The notes beneath the pieces were generated by a model that was not told where the DNA came from, searched no databases, and saw only the letters and a list, made by a program, of their open reading frames with translations. 64,000 bases of DNA from Erythrophleum ivorense (Eukaryota > Streptophyta > Magnoliopsida > Fabales > Fabaceae): assembly GCA_026724425.1 (NCBI GenBank), contig JAIUCV010000089.1, forward strand, positions 1,178,001-1,242,000. The letters are read 5' to 3'. This document shows, in pieces, positions 59,733 through 64,000 of this stretch. Position 1 is the first letter of the stretch. Each line of letters begins with the position of its first letter. The position numbers and the translations under genes were made by a program.

Positions 59733-60252
59733 AGAGAATGCCGACTAAAAAGTAAGTATATGGTATTTCATGGATGAATGGTGATTTTGCAATAATTGAA
59801 TTTTTTTTGTATTTCTGTATTTTTTTTATATGTAAAAAATAAATAAATAATTTAGGGGTTTGAGTAGTAAGAAGATACATTAAAACAAGTAGAAAGGTGG
59901 GAGAGTAAAAGGGAGAGTGAGGTGAAAGGATGAAGGGTGATATATTCACGTGATAATGCAATAAAGAAGTCTTGAAAAGAAAGCAACACGGACTTAAGTA
60001 TGCAGAAAAAGAAGGAGCCTGATGTGAGTGAGGACTGAGGAGGGAGGCCCTCTCTCCCACTATGCCACCATTATTATGGCCAATATCATTGCCTTCTCTT
60101 ACTTTTTTGTAATCCAAAGATTGACAGACATCTGACATCTCTTTTCTTTGGTGGGACCCACAAACATTCCCCTCGGCAGGTGTGCTTCCTCATGAATAAT
60201 ATTACCAAACACCCCCCCTCGCAAAAGTTTGATCATCTAGATCCCAAACCCC

Positions 60253-60295
<43 letters not shown>

Positions 60296-61676
60296 AAGTA
60301 CTGCGCTGTATCCCACTTACTCAGTATATCATGAGAAGATCCTTTGAGGCTCACACGCCAGAAATAGAGTGACCTAATAAATAAAGCTTCCTCATATACA
60401 AGATTTTTGAATATTATGAGAGAGTTTAAACTCCATCGTATCCATGTCAAGTCCAAATCTTTTGTCCTTGAAAACTTGAGATTTTTAGTTTAAAATAAAA
60501 AAGCTTTCCATTTTCTTGTTTTTCACTACTCCGCATGGCATGGTCATCACTCATTAGCCATCAGCAGTTCACCACTTTAAAACACTAATAAAATTCTTAT
60601 ATATATACAATATCAGATTTTTGTTTCGGATACCCAGGGGCAAGGCCCAAAGCAAGAAAAAGGAAAAAAAATCACTTCACTGTCACGGAGAGAGCTAAAG
60701 AAACTCCAACAATATCATCTAACATGATCTGTCCTATACCAGGAGAGGGCCTCGTGATCTCATGGAATTCAAGTGGAAGAACGTGGATGTAATTCGTCAT
60801 CCAATCAACGTAATAGTTAGTTTTACGGAAGGTGTGTTCAATCCTAGCACACCACTGATTACAGTGGAAAAGATTCTGAATCTCAACAACTAAATTGAAA
60901 CAATATCAGATTTAGAATAGAACTTTTCATATGCATGTTTAGAAATCCTCTAATTTTTTAAACATAAATTAACACATATTATAGTTAGTTGTATTATTAA
61001 ACACGAATCTCATATACATATTCTCAAACTTTAAATAATCTTTAGGTTGTCAATGACCAAAAAAAAAAAAAAAAATAGAATTAGACATGTAAAAGAATAT
61101 TTAATTTAAATTATATGTATAAAAAAATTACATTCAAAGATCTAAATCTTATAAAATTTATTATAAAAAATTTTTAAAATTATAATTATCTTTAAAGACT
61201 ATAATTATTAAAGATTTATTATTGGGTTTCGAAAAAATGGGCAACGTCTTACCATCCGTAAGCTAGGCACTTTTAGGGTCCTCTTGTTTATACCATGTAG
61301 CACTGTACATGAACTCTGCGTCCCCATCTCTGTTTCCCTTTTCTAAATGTAAAACACTCAATTTAGTACTTTTTGAAAGATGTACACTTATAATACAATG
61401 TTGAAATGTCAAAATAAACAATGTTAGTGTAGCGAATATCTTATCTTGACAAGATTATTGAAATTAAATAAAAATATAATATTTAAACTGGTGCAATTGA
61501 GTAAAAAAAACTATATTCTAATTAATAATTATAATTCTTGATTTAGTGATAAGCGTTATCCAACACGTAGAAATTCCATTTAATATGATACTTCAATTAC
61601 TAGAGTCTTTTTAACGAAAGACTTGAATGTATGGATGAAAGACATTTATTAAAAACGTTATAATTAACCAATAAAG
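59366..61676. other. 3' flank of the Dof gene and intergenic DNA
   Basis: No further gene seen. (TA)n tracts at about 59634-59660, 59701-59729 and 60257-60292. A less AT-rich stretch 59880-60200 has an open minus-strand frame rich in Ser, Pro, His and Leu without family resemblance, taken as chance. A1-type poly-A run at about 61058. Confidence 0.45.
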
Positions 61677-61870
61677 CTCGACACAGTTGGCAGATAATTG
61701 AGTCTTTTTAAGCATGTTGTTCAGGGTTTGATTCCTGACTGTGTATATGGAAAAAGACTTTGTTAGAAGAGGTTTGCCCACTTCAGAGATCTCTGTAACT
61801 TTAAAAGGAATTAGTCTTTACCTGTCTGCTAAGGAATACTTTTGGTTCGGTCATCGTCTGCTGTAACTTA
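61677..61870 (+). mobile_element. tRNA-derived SINE
   Basis: Begins with an RNA polymerase III A-box-like CTCGACACAGTTGGCAGA (61678) and a B box GGGTTTGATTCC (61724) at tRNA-like spacing. It continues CTGACTGTGTATATGGAAAAAG and GGTTTGCCCACTTCAGAGATCTCTGTAACTT. The tRNA-like head followed by an unrelated body with no coding frame is the standard SINE plan. The 3' end is uncertain, around GTCTGCTGTAAC, and no target-site duplication was resolved. Confidence 0.65.
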
Positions 61871-64000
61871 TTTGAGGGGAAAAAAACAAAAAAGATTTCT
61901 TTGTTGGTTGTGACTCACGAAGTATACGTCCCTTTCTTCTTTTGGACAATTATGTATAGGAGTAAATTTTGTGGATGTATACAAAATTAAAAATGATTGA
62001 TAGGTGGAGAAGAAGGAAAGGGTCCAAGGGAGAAGTATCTCTACTGTACTACCCGTGAGCAATAAATCATCCGTCAAAATAAAATAATGCAGTTAATCCT
62101 CCAAGTTTATAACTTTCTCTCTGATAGGCTATAAGTAAGAAATATCATAACAAAAAGAAAGTATTGACATGTATAATATATTTGATGAATTTTTTTTTTA
62201 AGTAAATGTAGATGTAGTTATTTATGATTTTAAGATATTTCAAGTAATGCATACTATTATAACTCTAACCTCCTTAGCACAAGTATCGGATATCAAAAAG
62301 TGTAAGATAAGTGAAATTTATTAATGCGGGCATATTTTTTCAAGTATCAAGTATTGATTAATTTATTATGGGTATATGTAATCTATTTGATAATAGCCAT
62401 GCTTCCTTAAAATTATGTAACGTGAATTCCGCCTTTTGACAAAGAAATGACAAGTTGTATTAGTATTCTTTAGATTAGATTGCATTTGAAACTATACCGA
62501 AGGTGTCATTTTATGATGGATCCAAATTTGCTGTAATAATTTTAGTGTAATAATTTCAGGGCATTTAAAAGAGAGATAGAGAGGGAGACGCACATCTCTT
62601 TCTCACTATAACTGAATCCCTCAGTCCATTTATGTTCATTTTATGACATACTAACAACCTTAATACAGTAGGTTTCATGTTGTACACCACTCGCAATTTT
62701 TTTATAAAAAAATAGTAAATGCAAAATTGATTGAATTTTTATACTTCTTTTTTTAATTTTTATGATACTTAATTAAAATGTTGCTGGACAAAGTGCATGC
62801 GTTGTGTAGGGAAATTTTTCTTTTTTTCTTTTTTACATTTTTTATTTGTTGTTTTAATATTAAATTTTAAAAAAGATAAAGTAGCCAATGGGAATGAATA
62901 TACATTAAAGTTTTTTTTTCCTTTAATCCCTCAGTTTGTCATAATCAATCTATTTAGACTCGCATTGAAACAGGCTTAAATTAGAAGTTAAGACTTGTCC
63001 AATAGATAAAAGTCCTAACTCAATTTTATATCAATTTTTGGATATTTTCAACATTTCGTGGTGCGACTTTTGGAAGTATGAACTTTTTTCAATTTTGGAT
63101 AGGGTTCGAGTGGATTTAGATTTTCTGCAGATTACCTTCTCTCCAGTCATCCAATCTCAAAGGTAAAATTTTTTTTCTTTGTCTTTTGCTTTTTAAAAAA
63201 TTAAAAACAGAACAAAAAGAAAAAACAAATGCATAGACTGAACGGACTAAAAGAAAAGAGAAGATTAGAGAGAAGCCACAGACGATTTGAATAACATATA
63301 TATGTTTTGGATTTGGATATTAAAAAATGACCGGGCATCTATTTATTGCTATTCTTACAAGTGAGCTTGTTTTTTTAATTTCTCTTTTTTTGCCCTAACT
63401 TACACTATAACAGCTTGATTAGTAGTTAAATAGAAATGGATAAAAATTTAAAAATTTTGTATAATATTTATTATACTTTTATTATTATTATTATTATTCA
63501 ATAATATCTATCATTTTTTATTATTTTTTAAAGTATAGATACAAGAGTTGTTTTAATTCATTTTATTCACTTTTTTTTTAATTTTTATACTAGCATTCTA
63601 TATATCAAACAATTGTAAGAGTTAAAAATTGATACTTGTCTTACATGTGGAGAACTCAATTACTATTCTTACCTTTTGAAAAAAATACTAATCTATTTAA
63701 TGAGTTTATACTTTTAAATATAAACCTATTTAGATACAGATCTAAACAAGTTGGTGCTACTGAGCTATATTTAAAAAGATAAAAAACAAGAGAAGAAAAA
63801 AAACTAAACTGGTTAGCTCATTTTTCACTCATTTAACCAATTGAAGTTTTTTTAAGACTTTATGATATTATTTTTTAAAAAATACTTGTATGTTATTGTG
63901 TTTGTATCTTTATGTGTGTGTATATAGTGCAAAAAGTCTATCATTGTTTAATTCAAAATTATTTTTATAAAATAAGCTATAATTCCTTTTTGCTTCTAAA
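61871..64000. other. Intergenic, AT-rich to the window end
   Basis: No gene or RNA recognised. (GA)-rich tract at 62570-62590 and (ATT)n at about 63480-63500, next to a copy of the dispersed TTGTATAATATTTATTATA repeat. Confidence 0.45.

Noticed and set aside
59731..60138. 135-codon minus-strand frame downstream of the Dof gene
   Set aside because: Composition follows the purine-rich base bias, it crosses repeats, and no domain or homologue is recognisable.

Overview
The window is nuclear DNA from a flowering plant, almost certainly a eudicot. Genes have many short exons with GT-AG introns. Intergenic DNA is very AT-rich with many (TA)n, (TATG)n and (ATT)n tracts, and degenerate plant transposons fill the gaps. 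The gene set and order (ABCF3, a small acidic protein, trehalase, short-chain dehydrogenase, Dof factor) resemble two Arabidopsis blocks as I remember them: chr1 near ABCF3/GCN3 and Dof1.8, and chr4 near TRE1 and Dof4.6. The species cannot be named from the sequence.

Layout. 1-673 (minus): 5' end of a glutamine-dependent NAD+ synthetase gene, running off the left edge. 2805-4602: an inverted-repeat element that carries a piece of a CSLC-type cellulose synthase-like gene. 6115-14442 (plus): complete 18-exon ABCF3/GCN20-type ABC protein gene, all exon phases consistent, 710 residues. 15061-15161: an unidentified exon-like fragment. 16887-17132 (plus): an 81-residue acidic plant protein. 22588-37717: a tandem segmental duplication carrying two complete 11-exon trehalase genes (603 and 612 residues). 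40852-43231 (plus): 8-exon short-chain dehydrogenase of the TIC32-like group, 337 residues. 45635-46018: an unrecognised 127-residue coiled-coil-like ORF. About 48.9-54.1 kb: degenerate CACTA/En-Spm-like and PIF/Harbinger elements. 58059-59365 (plus): 2-exon Dof zinc-finger transcription factor, 283 residues. 61677-61870: a tRNA-derived SINE.

Most notable result. The two trehalase copies are both open and nearly identical. Copy 2 keeps the catalytic Asp and Glu, but has lost two otherwise conserved substrate-contact residues: the Asn of the LNGAR motif (now Thr) and the Glu of the GGGGEY motif (now Leu). Its N-terminus has also been re-framed by loss of a stop codon plus a 2-base deletion, so it starts at an ATG that in copy 1 opens only a 9-codon upstream ORF. 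Copy 2 may therefore be a trehalase-derived pseudoenzyme, or an enzyme with altered specificity.

The genes do not form an operon-like unit. They are independent plant genes for NAD synthesis, translation control (ABCF3), trehalose hydrolysis, redox or chloroplast-linked metabolism and transcription control. All exon boundaries were derived by hand from splice signals, reading-frame continuity and remembered family sequences.
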